Source of the DNA: Caulobacter sp.
Lineage (GTDB): Bacteria > Pseudomonadota > Alphaproteobacteria > Caulobacterales > Caulobacteraceae
Direction of reading: 5' to 3'
Length of the DNA: 64,000 nt
Assembly: GCA_030678995.1 (NCBI GenBank)
Contig: JAUXTQ010000020.1
Span: 1 to 64,000, forward strand
Below the pieces are notes generated by a model. It was given only the letters and a program-made list of their open reading frames with translations. It did no database searches and had not been told where the DNA came from. The stretch's first letter is position 1, and each line of letters opens with the position of its first letter. Both the position numbers and the translations under genes were made by a program. This document shows positions 15,444 through 23,718 of the stretch, one piece after another.

Positions 15444-16184
15444 ATGAAGTCCCTCTTCCGCGCCGCCGCCATCGGAGCGCTGATCGTCGCCGGCTCGGCC
15501 GGGGGCGCGCTCGCCCAGTCCGCGCCCGCCACGGCGACCGACACCATCTTCCGCGCCACCACGCTGAGCCTGTCGGCCTATGGCGAGGTGCGCCAGAAGC
15601 CCGACAAGGCGACCATCTCGCTCGGCGTCCAGACCGAGGCGCCGACGGCGGCCGAGGCCATGCGCCAGAACGCCACGCGCATGACCCAGGTGATCGCCGC
15701 CCTGAAGAAGGCCGGCATCGCCGACCGCGACATCCGCACCAGCGGCCTCAGCCTCAGCCCGCAATACGTCTACCAGGAAAACCTGCCGCCCCGGCTGACC
15801 GGCTACCGCGCCTCAAACCAGGTGACGGTGACCGTGCTCGACCTAACCAGGCTCGGCCCGGCGGTCGACGCGGTGGTCGAGTCCGGCGCCACGGACGTGG
15901 GCGGCATCGCCTTTGGCCTGCAGAACAGCGACGCGGCCGAGGACGCCGCCCGCCAGGACGCGATCAGGACCATGCTGGCGCGGGCCAATCTCTATGCGAA
16001 GGCCACCGGTTACAGCGGCGTGCGGCTGGTGGCCCTCAGCGAAGGCGGCGGCGGCTACGCCCCGCCCCAGCCGATGGTGATGGCCAACTTCCAGCGCATG
16101 GACAAGGCCGAGTCCACGCCGGTCGAGGCTGGCGAACTTACGGTCCGCGTGGATCTGAACGCGACGTTCGAGCTGATCAGGTAG
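15444..16184 (+). CDS. SIMPL-domain (DUF541) periplasmic protein
   Basis: The 246-aa product has a signal peptide (AAAIGALIVAGSAGGALAQ, cleavage near 25). A single SIMPL domain follows: LSLSAYGEVRQKPDKATISLGV, ADRDIRTSGLSLSPQYVY, GYRASNQVTVTVLDL, GGIAFGLQNSDAAEDAARQDAI, and a C-terminal VRVDLNATFEL. Family members include the Brucella BP26 periplasmic antigen, which forms oligomeric channels or rings; the biochemical role is unknown. The protein is of full family length. A run of GTAGGGA direct repeats starts at its stop codon. Confidence 0.9.
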   Translation: MKSLFRAAAIGALIVAGSAGGALAQSAPATATDTIFRATTLSLSAYGEVRQKPDKATISLGVQTEAPTAAEAMRQNATRMTQVIAALKKAGIADRDIRTSGLSLSPQYVYQENLPPRLTGYRASNQVTVTVLDLTRLGPAVDAVVESGATDVGGIAFGLQNSDAAEDAARQDAIRTMLARANLYAKATGYSGVRLVALSEGGGGYAPPQPMVMANFQRMDKAESTPVEAGELTVRVDLNATFELIR

Positions 16185-16286
16185 GGAGTAGGGAGTAGGG
16201 AGTAGGCCTGTTCGGCGATAGCACCGGCCGCGCGCGCCGGTCGAGCTACTCCCTACGCCCTAATAGCTACTCCCTATGTCCCCTAC
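16181..16286. repeat. GTAGGGA direct repeats facing CTACTCCCT inverted copies
   Basis: Three and a half tandem GTAGGGA units at 16181-16205 include the stop codon of the SIMPL gene. After a GC palindrome (CCGGCCGCGCGCGCCGG) come CTACTCCCTA at 16246 and again near 16266, then CCCCTAC. The whole can fold as a hairpin between the convergent SIMPL gene and lipoprotein gene. Confidence 0.6.
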
Positions 16287-16759
16287 ATCCCCGCGCGCCG
16301 GAAGGCCGCCTCGAGCCGGACCTTGATTTCGCGGCCGGGGAGGACGGTGGGGCCTTCCATGACGGCGGCGTAGGCGAGATCGCCGTACTTCGCGCCGGGC
16401 GACGGGGTGATGGGTCCCGACGCCCAGCCGACCCGGCTGGCGCCGTCCGGTTCGCTGTCGCAGCTGAGGGTGCGCACCTCGCCGGCCGCGGCCAGCTTGG
16501 CCAGGCCGTCGGCGTTCAGCGCCGCGCTGCCCTGACAGGAGGCCATGGAGACGGCGCAGGTCGAGTAGTCGCCATAGCGCCAGACCACCTTGCCACCGCC
16601 CTTCTCGACGATCAGCACGCAGGTGTTGGGATCGCCGATGGCCTTGCTGACCTCCTGGGTCAGCAGATCGCCGTCGATGCCCTTTGGCCCGGCCGGGTTG
16701 CAGGCCGCCAGGGGCAGGGACGCGGCGGCGATGGCGAGAGCGATGAGCGGCGTGCGCAT
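16283..16759 (-). CDS. Lipoprotein of unknown function
   Basis: The start was moved to the ATG that gives a lipoprotein signal (MRTPLIALAIAAASLPLAAC, lipobox Cys near 20); the longer frame has no signal at its N-terminus. The 158-aa precursor has a mature domain with GDPNTCVLIVEKGGGKVVWRY, TCAVSMASCQGSAA and LSCDSEPDGASRVGWASG. Five Cys in the mature part could include two disulfides. The last 30 residues include GPTVLPGREIKVRLE. I recognise no family. It is probably an envelope protein. It stands 60 bp downstream of panD on the same strand. Confidence 0.65.
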   Translation of the reverse strand: MRTPLIALAIAAASLPLAACNPAGPKGIDGDLLTQEVSKAIGDPNTCVLIVEKGGGKVVWRYGDYSTCAVSMASCQGSAALNADGLAKLAAAGEVRTLSCDSEPDGASRVGWASGPITPSPGAKYGDLAYAAVMEGPTVLPGREIKVRLEAAFRRAGM

Positions 16760-16819
16760 GGTGGTCCTCCTGTTGAAGGAACCCTGCGCCATCCCGTGCG
16801 GATGCTCAATCAGAAGCGA

Positions 16820-17176
16820 TCAGGCGGCGTGCTTGACGTGGTTCTCGTCGTCGAGGAGCACGACGCTCGGATTGTAGTTGCGGGCCTCCTCGGCCGGCAG
16901 CTGGCAGTAGGTCACGACGATGATCTTGTCGCCCTTCTGCACCAGACGGGCCGCGGCGCCGTTGACGCCGAACACCCGCGACCCGCGCGGGGCCTCGATG
17001 GCGTAGGTGGTGAACCGGGCGCCGTTGGTGATGTTGAGCACGTCCACCTGCTCGTGCGGCAGGATGCCGGACTGGTCCAGCAGATCGCGGTCGATGGCGA
17101 TCGAGCCTTCATAGTCCAGGTCAGCCTGGGTCACCGTGGCGCGGTGCAGCTTGGCCTTCATCATGGTCAGCAGCAT
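16820..17176 (-). CDS. panD: Aspartate 1-decarboxylase
   Basis: The start is at [20 protein letters not shown], the standard PanD N-terminus; the longer frame adds 42 unrelated residues. The 118-aa proenzyme has the self-cleavage site G24-S25 in YEGSIAID, which makes the pyruvoyl group. It then has [32 protein letters not shown] and the C-terminal [13 protein letters not shown]. It decarboxylates L-aspartate to beta-alanine for pantothenate and CoA synthesis in the cytosol. The other pan genes are not in this window. All key residues are present. Confidence 0.97.
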   Translation of the reverse strand: MLLTMMKAKLHRATVTQADLDYEGSIAIDRDLLDQSGILPHEQVDVLNITNGARFTTYAIEAPRGSRVFGVNGAAARLVQKGDKIIVVTYCQLPAEEARNYNPSVVLLDDENHVKHAA

Positions 17177-17385
17177 GGCGTCTTCCTCATACTCAGGAAA
17201 ATTCGCGGCGCCGCACAAATCCCGCGGCCGTTGAGACGGCAGGCATATAGCGGTTCGGCCACACCGATTCAATTGCGGTGCAGCATCGCAGGTCCCCAGC
17301 ATGGGGTGTGAACCCGGCGGGCGGACCGCTTTGACAGGCGCAGGGCCCGGGCGCAGCCTGAGCGGCTCACGTTCAGGGACCTTTC

Positions 17386-17853
17386 ATGCGCCTGTTGCTG
17401 CTCGCCCTCGCCCTGCTGCTGACGCCCGTCGTGGCCCTGGCCCAGACGGTCGGCGACACGCCGCCGGTCTATGTCGCGCAGGTCTATGACCGGCTGGCCA
17501 ACGACGGCGACTACGATCCGCCGGACGCGCTCTATACCCCGCGCCTGCTGGCCCTGTGGCGGCTGCAGCGCAAGGAGGCCGGCGGCGAGGTCGGGCGGAT
17601 CGACTTCTTCTACTGGACCAATTCCCAGGACTGGACGCTGTCGGATCTCTCCATCGCCAGCGAGTATGTCGACGGCCGCGACGACCGGATGATCGTCACC
17701 GCCGGCTTCAAGAATGCCGGCCGACCAGAGCGCATCCGCTTCTATTTCGAGAAAACCGGCGGCCGGTGGCTGCTGGATGACGTCGCGTCCGAGCTGGGCG
17801 ACCCCTGGACGCTGTCGATCCTGCTCAAATACGGCTGGCCCGGCGGCGACTAG
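17386..17853 (+). CDS. Secreted DUF3828-like protein
   Basis: The 155-aa product has a signal peptide (RLLLLALALLLTPVVALAQ, cleavage near 20). The mature domain has VYDRLANDGDYDP, LYTPRLLALW, DWTLSDLSIASEYVDGRDDRMIV, RIRFYFEKTGGRWLLDDV and a Leu-rich end. This pattern, with an N-terminal helix, DW..V..., and a final GWxIDDI-like strand, fits the DUF3828 / NTF2-like secreted group. No catalytic role is known. The gene is divergent from panD (209 bp) and ends 11 bp before a GGGACAGACACC palindrome. Confidence 0.7.
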   Translation: MRLLLLALALLLTPVVALAQTVGDTPPVYVAQVYDRLANDGDYDPPDALYTPRLLALWRLQRKEAGGEVGRIDFFYWTNSQDWTLSDLSIASEYVDGRDDRMIVTAGFKNAGRPERIRFYFEKTGGRWLLDDVASELGDPWTLSILLKYGWPGGD

Positions 17854-17864
17854 GGGCGTGGCCA

Positions 17865-17891
17865 GGGACAGACACCGCAGGTGTCTGTCCC
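17865..17891. repeat. GGGACAGACACC palindrome
   Basis: GGGACAGACACC, a 3-nt loop (GCA), then GGTGTCTGTCCC. It lies between convergent genes, ending 5 bp before the stop codon of the minus-strand regulator gene. Sister copies lie at 23691-23718, 55918-55944 and 62516-62541. Confidence 0.9.
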
Positions 17892-17896
17892 GCGTT

Positions 17897-18199
17897 CTAC
17901 CGCCCCTCCACCAGCTTGCCGATCGCATCCAGGTAGGCGGTGAACGCCTTCCGGCCGTCGTCGGTGAGGGCCAGGGTGGTCAGGGGCTTGCGGTCGACGA
18001 AGCTCTTGGTCACCGCCACATAGCCGGCGTCCTCCAGCTTGCGCAGGTGGGCCGAGAGGTTGCCGTCGGTCGCCTGCAGTCGGGCCTTCAGGGTGTTGAA
18101 GTCGGCCGATCCGGCGCCGGAGAGGAAGGCCATGATCCCCAAGCGGATGCGGCCGTGGATCACCTCGTCGATCCGGTCGATGTCGAAGCCGTCGGTCAT
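17897..18199 (-). CDS. Winged-helix transcriptional regulator (small ArsR/PadR-like)
   Basis: The 100-aa product is a winged-helix DNA-binding domain: IDEVIHGRIRLGIMAFLSG, then the recognition region DGNLSAHLRKLEDAGYVAV and the wing KSFVDRKPLTTLALTDDGRKAF. This type (winged helix DNA-binding protein, often called a transcriptional regulator) regularly sits beside a small membrane protein, as here. The ATG at 18199 is preferred; a TTG at 18211 that overlaps the upstream stop is an alternative. It probably represses its own two-gene operon, which is inferred from arrangement only. Confidence 0.85.
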   Translation of the reverse strand: MTDGFDIDRIDEVIHGRIRLGIMAFLSGAGSADFNTLKARLQATDGNLSAHLRKLEDAGYVAVTKSFVDRKPLTTLALTDDGRKAFTAYLDAIGKLVEGR

Positions 18200-18207
18200 G
18201 ACCGTCC

Positions 18208-18834
18208 TCAAATCGTGTCCGACGGTTCCTGGCGCATCAGCACATAGCCGGGCAGGGTCGCCAGCAGCAGCAGGGCCGCGCCATAGACCAGGTAGACCAC
18301 CGGATCGATGGCGAACCAGGCCACCACCAGGGCGCCGGCATAGGACCCGATGGCCGTCAGCCAGATCCAGCGCTTGCCCGACATCGCCGCCGCCACCGAC
18401 CAGCCCATGCCGTAGAGGCCCAGGATCAGCGACGGGAAGACCAGCATCGGGATCTCGCTCTGGGCCCGGATGGCGATGATCATCAGCGACAGGCTGATGG
18501 CGAAGATGGTCCAGCCGACCGCCGCCCAGGCCGTGCCCGCCGCGCGGTTGCCGGGCGTGCCGGCGCCGGGCTTTCCGCGCAGGCGGCGGTTGAGGATCGT
18601 CAGGGTGACCAGGAACAGGCCCAGGGCCGCGACCCAGAGGATCGGGAACGCCCAGGGCGTGACCGCCAGGATGCCGGTCAGCACCGCCCAGTGGACCACG
18701 CTGGCCCCGCCGAAGATCAGCCCGGCCGCGACCAGGATCGACCCGCCCAGCAGCGGGGCGGAACCGCCCTCCTGGGCCAGCGCCTTCATGAAGGCGATGT
18801 CGTCCTTCAGGGTCTGGATTTTCTCGTCGGTCAT
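18208..18834 (-). CDS. Multi-pass membrane protein partner of the regulator
   Basis: The start is at MTDEKIQTLKDDIAFMKAL. The 208-aa product has a soluble N-terminal helix (1-25) and about six membrane segments: LLGGSILVAAGLIFG, AVLTGILAVTPWAFPILWVAALGLFLVTL, TAWAAVGWTIFAISLSLMIIA, LVFPSLILGLYGMGWSVAAA, IWLTAIGSYAGALVVAWFAI and VYLVYGAALLLLATLPG. No catalytic motif is seen. Membrane proteins encoded with such small winged-helix regulators may sense membrane stress or ligands, but this is unproven. It overlaps or abuts the regulator start and forms a two-gene operon with it. Confidence 0.7.
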   Translation of the reverse strand: MTDEKIQTLKDDIAFMKALAQEGGSAPLLGGSILVAAGLIFGGASVVHWAVLTGILAVTPWAFPILWVAALGLFLVTLTILNRRLRGKPGAGTPGNRAAGTAWAAVGWTIFAISLSLMIIAIRAQSEIPMLVFPSLILGLYGMGWSVAAAMSGKRWIWLTAIGSYAGALVVAWFAIDPVVYLVYGAALLLLATLPGYVLMRQEPSDTI

Positions 18835-18974
18835 CTCAGGCCCTCCCGGAGCCCCAAGGGTGTGTGATTCCCCGGATACTCCCGTCACTTTGTAATGTAA
18901 AGTGCTTTTTCGTAGACTGACGGTCGGGCAGCCGGGCCTAACCCGGCGGACTGATCACGAACGGGACCGCGCAG

Positions 18975-19676
18975 ATGACGTCAGCCGCAGCATCGACACC
19001 GACCTTCGACGATGTCGTCACCGGACGCCGCAGTATCCGCGGCTACAAACCCGACCCGGTGCCCAAGGCGGTCATCCGCGAGGTGATCGAACTGGCCATG
19101 CGGGCGCCCTCCTCGCTGAACACCCAGCCGTGGAACTTCTATGTCGTCGCCGGCCCCGTGCTCGACGCCATCCGCGCCGGCAACACCGAGCGCAACCTGG
19201 CCGGCGTCCCCTCCTCCCGCGAGTTCCGCAGCCACGGCGAATACGCCGGCCCGCACCGCGAGCGGCAGATCGAGATCGCCAAGCAGCTGTTCGCCGCCAT
19301 GGGCATCGAGCGCGAGAACAAGGAAAAGCGCACCGACTGGGTGCTGCGCGGCTTTCGCCAGTTCGACGCCCCGGTCTCGATCGTGGTGACCTATGACCGC
19401 AGCATCCACGGCGGCGACATCGCCCCCTTCGACTGCGGCGCGGTGACCAACGCCCTGGTCAACGCCGCCTGGAGCCGGGGCCTGGGCTGCGTGATCAACA
19501 GCCAGGGCATCATGCAGTCCCCCGTCGTCCGCGAACACGCCGGAATCCCGGACGACCAGGTGATCATGATCTGCGTCGCGATGGGGTGGCCGGATGAGGA
19601 TTTTCCGGCCAACGCGGTGGTGAGCCGGCGCAAGAGCGTGGACGAGGCGACGGTGTTTGTGGGGTTTGAGGGGTAG
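18975..19676 (+). CDS. Nitroreductase family protein
   Basis: The 233-aa product has VVTGRRSIRGYKPDPVP (FMN phosphate-binding Arg), MRAPSSLNTQPWNFYVV, and GLGCVINSQGIMQSPVVREHAGIPDDQ with CVAMGWPDEDFPAN in the C-terminal half. It belongs to a different nitroreductase subfamily from the 337-1011 gene (longer central insert with ERENKEKRTDWVLRGF). It is an FMN enzyme using NAD(P)H; the substrate is unknown. It is monocistronic and converges with the NACHT gene, 30 bp apart. Confidence 0.92.
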   Translation: MTSAAASTPTFDDVVTGRRSIRGYKPDPVPKAVIREVIELAMRAPSSLNTQPWNFYVVAGPVLDAIRAGNTERNLAGVPSSREFRSHGEYAGPHRERQIEIAKQLFAAMGIERENKEKRTDWVLRGFRQFDAPVSIVVTYDRSIHGGDIAPFDCGAVTNALVNAAWSRGLGCVINSQGIMQSPVVREHAGIPDDQVIMICVAMGWPDEDFPANAVVSRRKSVDEATVFVGFEG

Positions 19677-19706
19677 GGAAGCGTGTAGTTACGAGGAAGC
19701 TGGTCT

Positions 19707-22700
19707 TCAATCCTCCGCAACGCGGAAGCCGCCTCCGTCCTCAATCACCTTAAGTCCGGCTCGATTAGCTGCGGTCTCAATCGCCGTGACTAGGTTAGAT
19801 CGATAGGTTGTATCGCTGCCATGGAGCGACAGCAGAATGTCGACCGCCTGCCGCGTGCCGTGTCCGCTGATATGGCTGACGGTTTGGCTGCGTAAGCCAT
19901 CGTCTTTAGCGGATAGCAGGACGCTAACGGACTCCAAGGGTAGATGAATCGATAGGGTCGAAAGCCGCCGAAGCGCAGCTTGCAGAGCGATGGACAACGG
20001 CGTGTCCGCGACGCTGTGATCACCCGACTGGATTGCAGTGAGGGTCAACTGGCGTAGCTGCTCAGTCGCGCCAGGCAACTGGGCCTCTGCCGCGAGCGTC
20101 TCGATATGGATCGCGTCGGCGGTGTCGAAGCCGCCCTGATCTCGCCACTCCACTAAGAGGCTAACGAATTCGGCAAAGCCGGGATGTGCGCGCGCTGGGG
20201 TCAGGCCGGCTGTATCGTGTCCGAATATCTCCATGTTGTGGCTCGCGCCGGTGAGTAGCTCATCGATCCGGCTCACTCGCTCCGCCGGTTCGGTAACTCG
20301 AGCACGAAGCTCAGCGAGCAGCCGCCGGCCCAGAGTGAGATCTGGAACCTTATTGACGCACCAGAGCACCCGCCGAAGGGCCTTCTCAGGCAGGGTGCCA
20401 AACGATTCGACGAGACATTCGAAGGCCGCCGCATCACCGAAGGTCATAGCTCGCAGCCGAAGGGATAAGTGTAGATCCTGCGCCAGATCGGTCTTGTCGG
20501 CCTCCCGGGTCAAGAAGGCGATGCGCTGAGGAAGGTCAGGCAGTGCATCGCCAATGTGCTCGATAATCCCCCTTTTTGTTTCAACGTCGACAGCCGCGCT
20601 GCGCAGTAGGGTCGCAAGACGTAGTTCAGCATCCGGCATCCGTGCCAGGAGATGCAGCGCCGCCCAATGTTCGCGGTAATCGCTCTGCTCCATCGCCTCC
20701 TGCACAAGACGAGACACGAGGTCCACAGGCGGGTCGTCCATCAGTTCGAGGCTGGCCAGCCTAACCGTGCGATCCAGCGCCTCGTCGGCTACAGTTTGGG
20801 CGAGAAGGCCGCAATCGATACGACGGCCGTCCAGCTTGCGCATCGCACTCGCCGCGCTCCAGATATCGTCATCCGACGACGCGGTCCGCGCTTCCGCGAG
20901 GTAGAGGTCAAAGGCAAAGGCCGACACACGATTGATGGCAGGCTGGAAGGCCCCATAGTGGACTTGCAGATGGGAACCCTTCCGGAGCGCGACGAGAACG
21001 CTACGGGTTAGCGCTTCGTCCGCGACGTCGCCGAGGATTTCCTCACCCCCTTCGTGGAACAGGCCGCGTCGGTGCAGTGCCGCGCGTAGCGTGGTCAGGA
21101 GCGGCTGACTCCACCCGTCCCTCAATAACTGCCCGATCCGCTGGGCCGTCCAGTATCCCTGCCTCGGCCAGGCGGAAACCAGACGATTGCCGACTTCGAT
21201 CCGGAGATCAGGGCCGCACCGCATGCCGTTGACAATGCAGCGCGCCATTAGGCGAGCTGTCGAGGCAAACATGTCATCCGGGACGGACAGCAGATCCCGT
21301 ACGATTGCCGTGGCATCCGGTATGCGCTCCAGCGCGAACTGGATCGACTGCGCCCAAGGCCGGTCTATGCCGGCGGCAGCTCGCGCGGCGATCTCCTCAG
21401 GATGCCGCTCGACCAAATCTTGCGCGGCCAGATATTCTTGGACAATCGGGAACGGGAAGCGAAGCCGTGTCGAAGTCTGTCGCTGCAGCACGCCGCACCG
21501 AAGGGCATCATCGAACAGGCGCTCGGCGGTAGCTTCGCCCGAGGCACCCGCGGCGAACCGCCGGCGTACATCGCGCTCCTCAGCACCGACTCCTCCGGTG
21601 CCGAGCAAGTCGTAGGCAAGACCCTGAAGAACCAGCCTGAGCCGGTCCGGATCGACGGCGCGAACGGTCTCCTTGTGCTCCTCGGGACGGAAGAGGGTCT
21701 TGAGATAAGCCTCGATCAGGTCGCCGCGTTGTTGCGGTAGATCTTCCCCACGGACCTGCATGGCCGCGATAAGAGCCAGGAAGAGCGGAATCCGGGCAAG
21801 CCGCCGCACATCGGGGTAGGCGTCCAGTTGGGCAGCGAGCCGCTCGAGGTCCACCTCGGCAATTCCAGGGTGTATCTGACGGACAAAGGCCTTCATCTCG
21901 TCGTCGAGAAGAGGGAGCAGTTCGATCTTCTGGGCATCGAGCTGAGCCGGCACGAGCGCGGGATCTCGCACTGTCAGCAGCCAAGGCGTTTCGCGGCGAC
22001 GCGCAACAAAGCGGGCCAGCCGGGCAATCAACCGCGCCCGCAAGACTACGGGCACCTCGTCCAGACCGTCGAATAGGATGACGGCGGCACCGGTTTCGAT
22101 GAGGCGTTCCCAGCGGATGCGAACGTCAAAGTCTGCATTGAGCCGGGTGTTCAGATAGCTGACCACCTCCTCATCACTTTCCGCCAGCGCTGCCAAGTGA
22201 ATCACTGCTGGCGCGAGTAGCCCTTCCGCTGCAATCCTTTGGGCCAGTGCGATCAAGAGCGCCGACTTCCCGAAACCGGGGCCTGCGTGGACGATGGCCT
22301 GAGCCAGATCTGGCGCTGGAAACACCCTCAGGTCCACCGCGGAAGGGGCTTCAGCGAGCAACTCCAGCATTTGCTCGTCGTCAAAGTCCCGCCGAAACGC
22401 CTCCGTGCGGGCGGTCCGGGGCCAAGCGAACATCTCGGCAGGGTCACCGCCTATGGGCGTCCCAGGGACTGAGATCCGATTCGCCGAAATGGTCGACAGA
22501 TAGGCGGGAAGACCCCAGTCGCCCGGCGGGTCAAGTCGGACGCTGTGTTCGGCGCGTAGTCGCCGTCTCAGTTGCGGTGCACGGAACATCTCCCTTCGCC
22601 CGCCGCCGCCGCTCACCAGCGTCGTCAGGATCGCATGCAAGGCTGTCGTTGTGCCATCGCTCAGCGGCATGCGGGTGCGCGCAAGGCGGTCGACCGTATC

Positions 22701-23192
22701 CCCATCCGCGATCACGACGTCCAGCCGCTCGAAGGCTGGCCAGGCCGATCTGCCCAACAGTGCCTCGATCGCATCCACCTGACGCCTCTGGACCGCCGTC
22801 AGCCTGCCGCGCCATTCGGTTGCATCGGAATCCTTCGTCCGGGCCGCGCATTCGCGTAGCGTTCGGGCCAGTGGTCCATCATCTCCCAAATACAGGCAAA
22901 GACGATCACCAGCTCTGAAGGCCGCGTCAGTTCGTTGAGCTTCAAGGGCGTGCCACAAGCCCTCCCATGCTGCTGAGCGATCCTCCAGGGCGAGCTTGGC
23001 CTGGATCCACAGCCGACGACCGTCCGCATAGGCGACGACTGTGTCGTCGACGTGAGTGGGTGCCTCGATCCGAACCTCGACGACCCGATCCGGGGCCTCG
23101 CCGTCAAAGCTGAGGAGGTCACCGAGATAGAGGGCCGCAATGCTGTTCTGATAGAGAATGCCGGCCTGAACCGTCGGTCCGCCCCGTTCCAC
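19707..23192 (-). CDS. Nuclease-NACHT NTPase with C-terminal repeats (putative antiphage protein)
   Basis: The start was set at a GTG with an ideal AGGAG ribosome site 5 nt upstream; an ATG 38 codons earlier adds a Cys/Arg-rich stretch with no domain. The 1161-aa product has an N-terminal restriction-endonuclease-like domain (about 8-110) opening AGILYQNSIAALYLG, with candidate catalytic residues Glu39 or Glu43, Asp49-Asp50 and Gln64-Ala-Lys66, as in DUF4297/Cap4-type nucleases. The NACHT STAND core has Walker A GPGFGKS (304-310) and Walker B LFDGLDE (373-379). From about 600 to the end it is helical, HEAT-like and Leu-rich, suiting ligand sensing. Bacterial proteins built this way abort phage infection. 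GC content is visibly lower than in the neighbours. Confidence 0.8.
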   Translation of the reverse strand: MERGGPTVQAGILYQNSIAALYLGDLLSFDGEAPDRVVEVRIEAPTHVDDTVVAYADGRRLWIQAKLALEDRSAAWEGLWHALEAQRTDAAFRAGDRLCLYLGDDGPLARTLRECAARTKDSDATEWRGRLTAVQRRQVDAIEALLGRSAWPAFERLDVVIADGDTVDRLARTRMPLSDGTTTALHAILTTLVSGGGGRREMFRAPQLRRRLRAEHSVRLDPPGDWGLPAYLSTISANRISVPGTPIGGDPAEMFAWPRTARTEAFRRDFDDEQMLELLAEAPSAVDLRVFPAPDLAQAIVHAGPGFGKSALLIALAQRIAAEGLLAPAVIHLAALAESDEEVVSYLNTRLNADFDVRIRWERLIETGAAVILFDGLDEVPVVLRARLIARLARFVARRRETPWLLTVRDPALVPAQLDAQKIELLPLLDDEMKAFVRQIHPGIAEVDLERLAAQLDAYPDVRRLARIPLFLALIAAMQVRGEDLPQQRGDLIEAYLKTLFRPEEHKETVRAVDPDRLRLVLQGLAYDLLGTGGVGAEERDVRRRFAAGASGEATAERLFDDALRCGVLQRQTSTRLRFPFPIVQEYLAAQDLVERHPEEIAARAAAGIDRPWAQSIQFALERIPDATAIVRDLLSVPDDMFASTARLMARCIVNGMRCGPDLRIEVGNRLVSAWPRQGYWTAQRIGQLLRDGWSQPLLTTLRAALHRRGLFHEGGEEILGDVADEALTRSVLVALRKGSHLQVHYGAFQPAINRVSAFAFDLYLAEARTASSDDDIWSAASAMRKLDGRRIDCGLLAQTVADEALDRTVRLASLELMDDPPVDLVSRLVQEAMEQSDYREHWAALHLLARMPDAELRLATLLRSAAVDVETKRGIIEHIGDALPDLPQRIAFLTREADKTDLAQDLHLSLRLRAMTFGDAAAFECLVESFGTLPEKALRRVLWCVNKVPDLTLGRRLLAELRARVTEPAERVSRIDELLTGASHNMEIFGHDTAGLTPARAHPGFAEFVSLLVEWRDQGGFDTADAIHIETLAAEAQLPGATEQLRQLTLTAIQSGDHSVADTPLSIALQAALRRLSTLSIHLPLESVSVLLSAKDDGLRSQTVSHISGHGTRQAVDILLSLHGSDTTYRSNLVTAIETAANRAGLKVIEDGGGFRVAED

Positions 23193-23345
23193 GCCTGCTC
23201 CTGAAAACTGACGACGCAGCTTCCTCCCTCGCCCAGTCCCGCACAAGTCGCACGTCCGGCCGAACCGTCGGGCGGCCGGATCGACCTGCGGCACCCGAGT
23301 GTCCACCCAATGAAATGCGATCCAATACCGTCACTGGTAGCTGAA

Positions 23346-23388
23346 GACTCTCGAGACATATAATCGCGAGACAAAGCGAGACATTCGA
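23346..23388 (-). repeat. GTCTCG-type repeat, copy 1
   Basis: On the minus strand it reads AATGTCTCGCTTTGTCTCG, then GATTATATGTCTCGAGAGTC. A similar stretch in the other orientation lies at 30024-30076. It lies 154-196 bp upstream of the NACHT start and contains a TTGTCT...TATATG pair, so a promoter role is possible. Confidence 0.6.
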
Positions 23389-23652
23389 TCCCCCGAAATG
23401 TCCTGATCGGTGCCGGCAAGCCGGCGAAGGGCCGCGCAATACCGCCGGCGCCGGCTCCGCAAATTCAAGGATTCACCTGACCCTCCCAGCCACCAACTCC
23501 CTGAAACTCTGACCCTTTCTCACGCCAATCCCCGCCCCCTCGCACGGGCGTACAATGGGGGATGGGTGGTGTGGCCAGATACCTCTGCGGCAAAGTCCGG
23601 GAAACAGTGAACCGGGAAACGAGACTCCCCGCCCTGTCGGCGGCGGAAATCA

Positions 23653-23680
23653 GGGGACAGCTTGCTCATTTCCCCTGGGG
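23653..23680. repeat. GGGGACAGCTT palindrome
   Basis: GGGGACAGCTTGCTCATTTC then CCCTGGGG. The first 22 bases resemble 1498-1519. It lies 11 bp before a GGGACAGACACC palindrome. Confidence 0.5.
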
Positions 23681-23690
23681 ACCAGGGTTC

Positions 23691-23718
23691 GGGACAGACA
23701 CCCAAAGGTGTCTGTCCC
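23691..23718. repeat. GGGACAGACACC palindrome
   Basis: GGGACAGACACC, loop CAAA, GGTGTCTGTCCC. Its last base is shared with the TAG stop codon (complement of 23718-23720) of the minus-strand acyl-CoA synthetase gene. Confidence 0.9.

Larger units (their letters stand above)
23193..23690. other. Gene-poor stretch upstream of the NACHT gene
   Basis: No convincing gene is found in about 500 bp. It holds the presumed promoter of the NACHT gene, a GTCTCG-type repeat (23346-23388) and a GGGGACAGCTT-type palindrome (23653-23680). Frames here lack ribosome sites and homologous motifs. Confidence 0.5.

Noticed and set aside
23193-23306. N-terminal extension of the NACHT protein from an upstream ATG
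   Set aside because: The 38 extra codons lack a domain and a ribosome site, whereas the GTG at 23192 has an ideal AGGAG.
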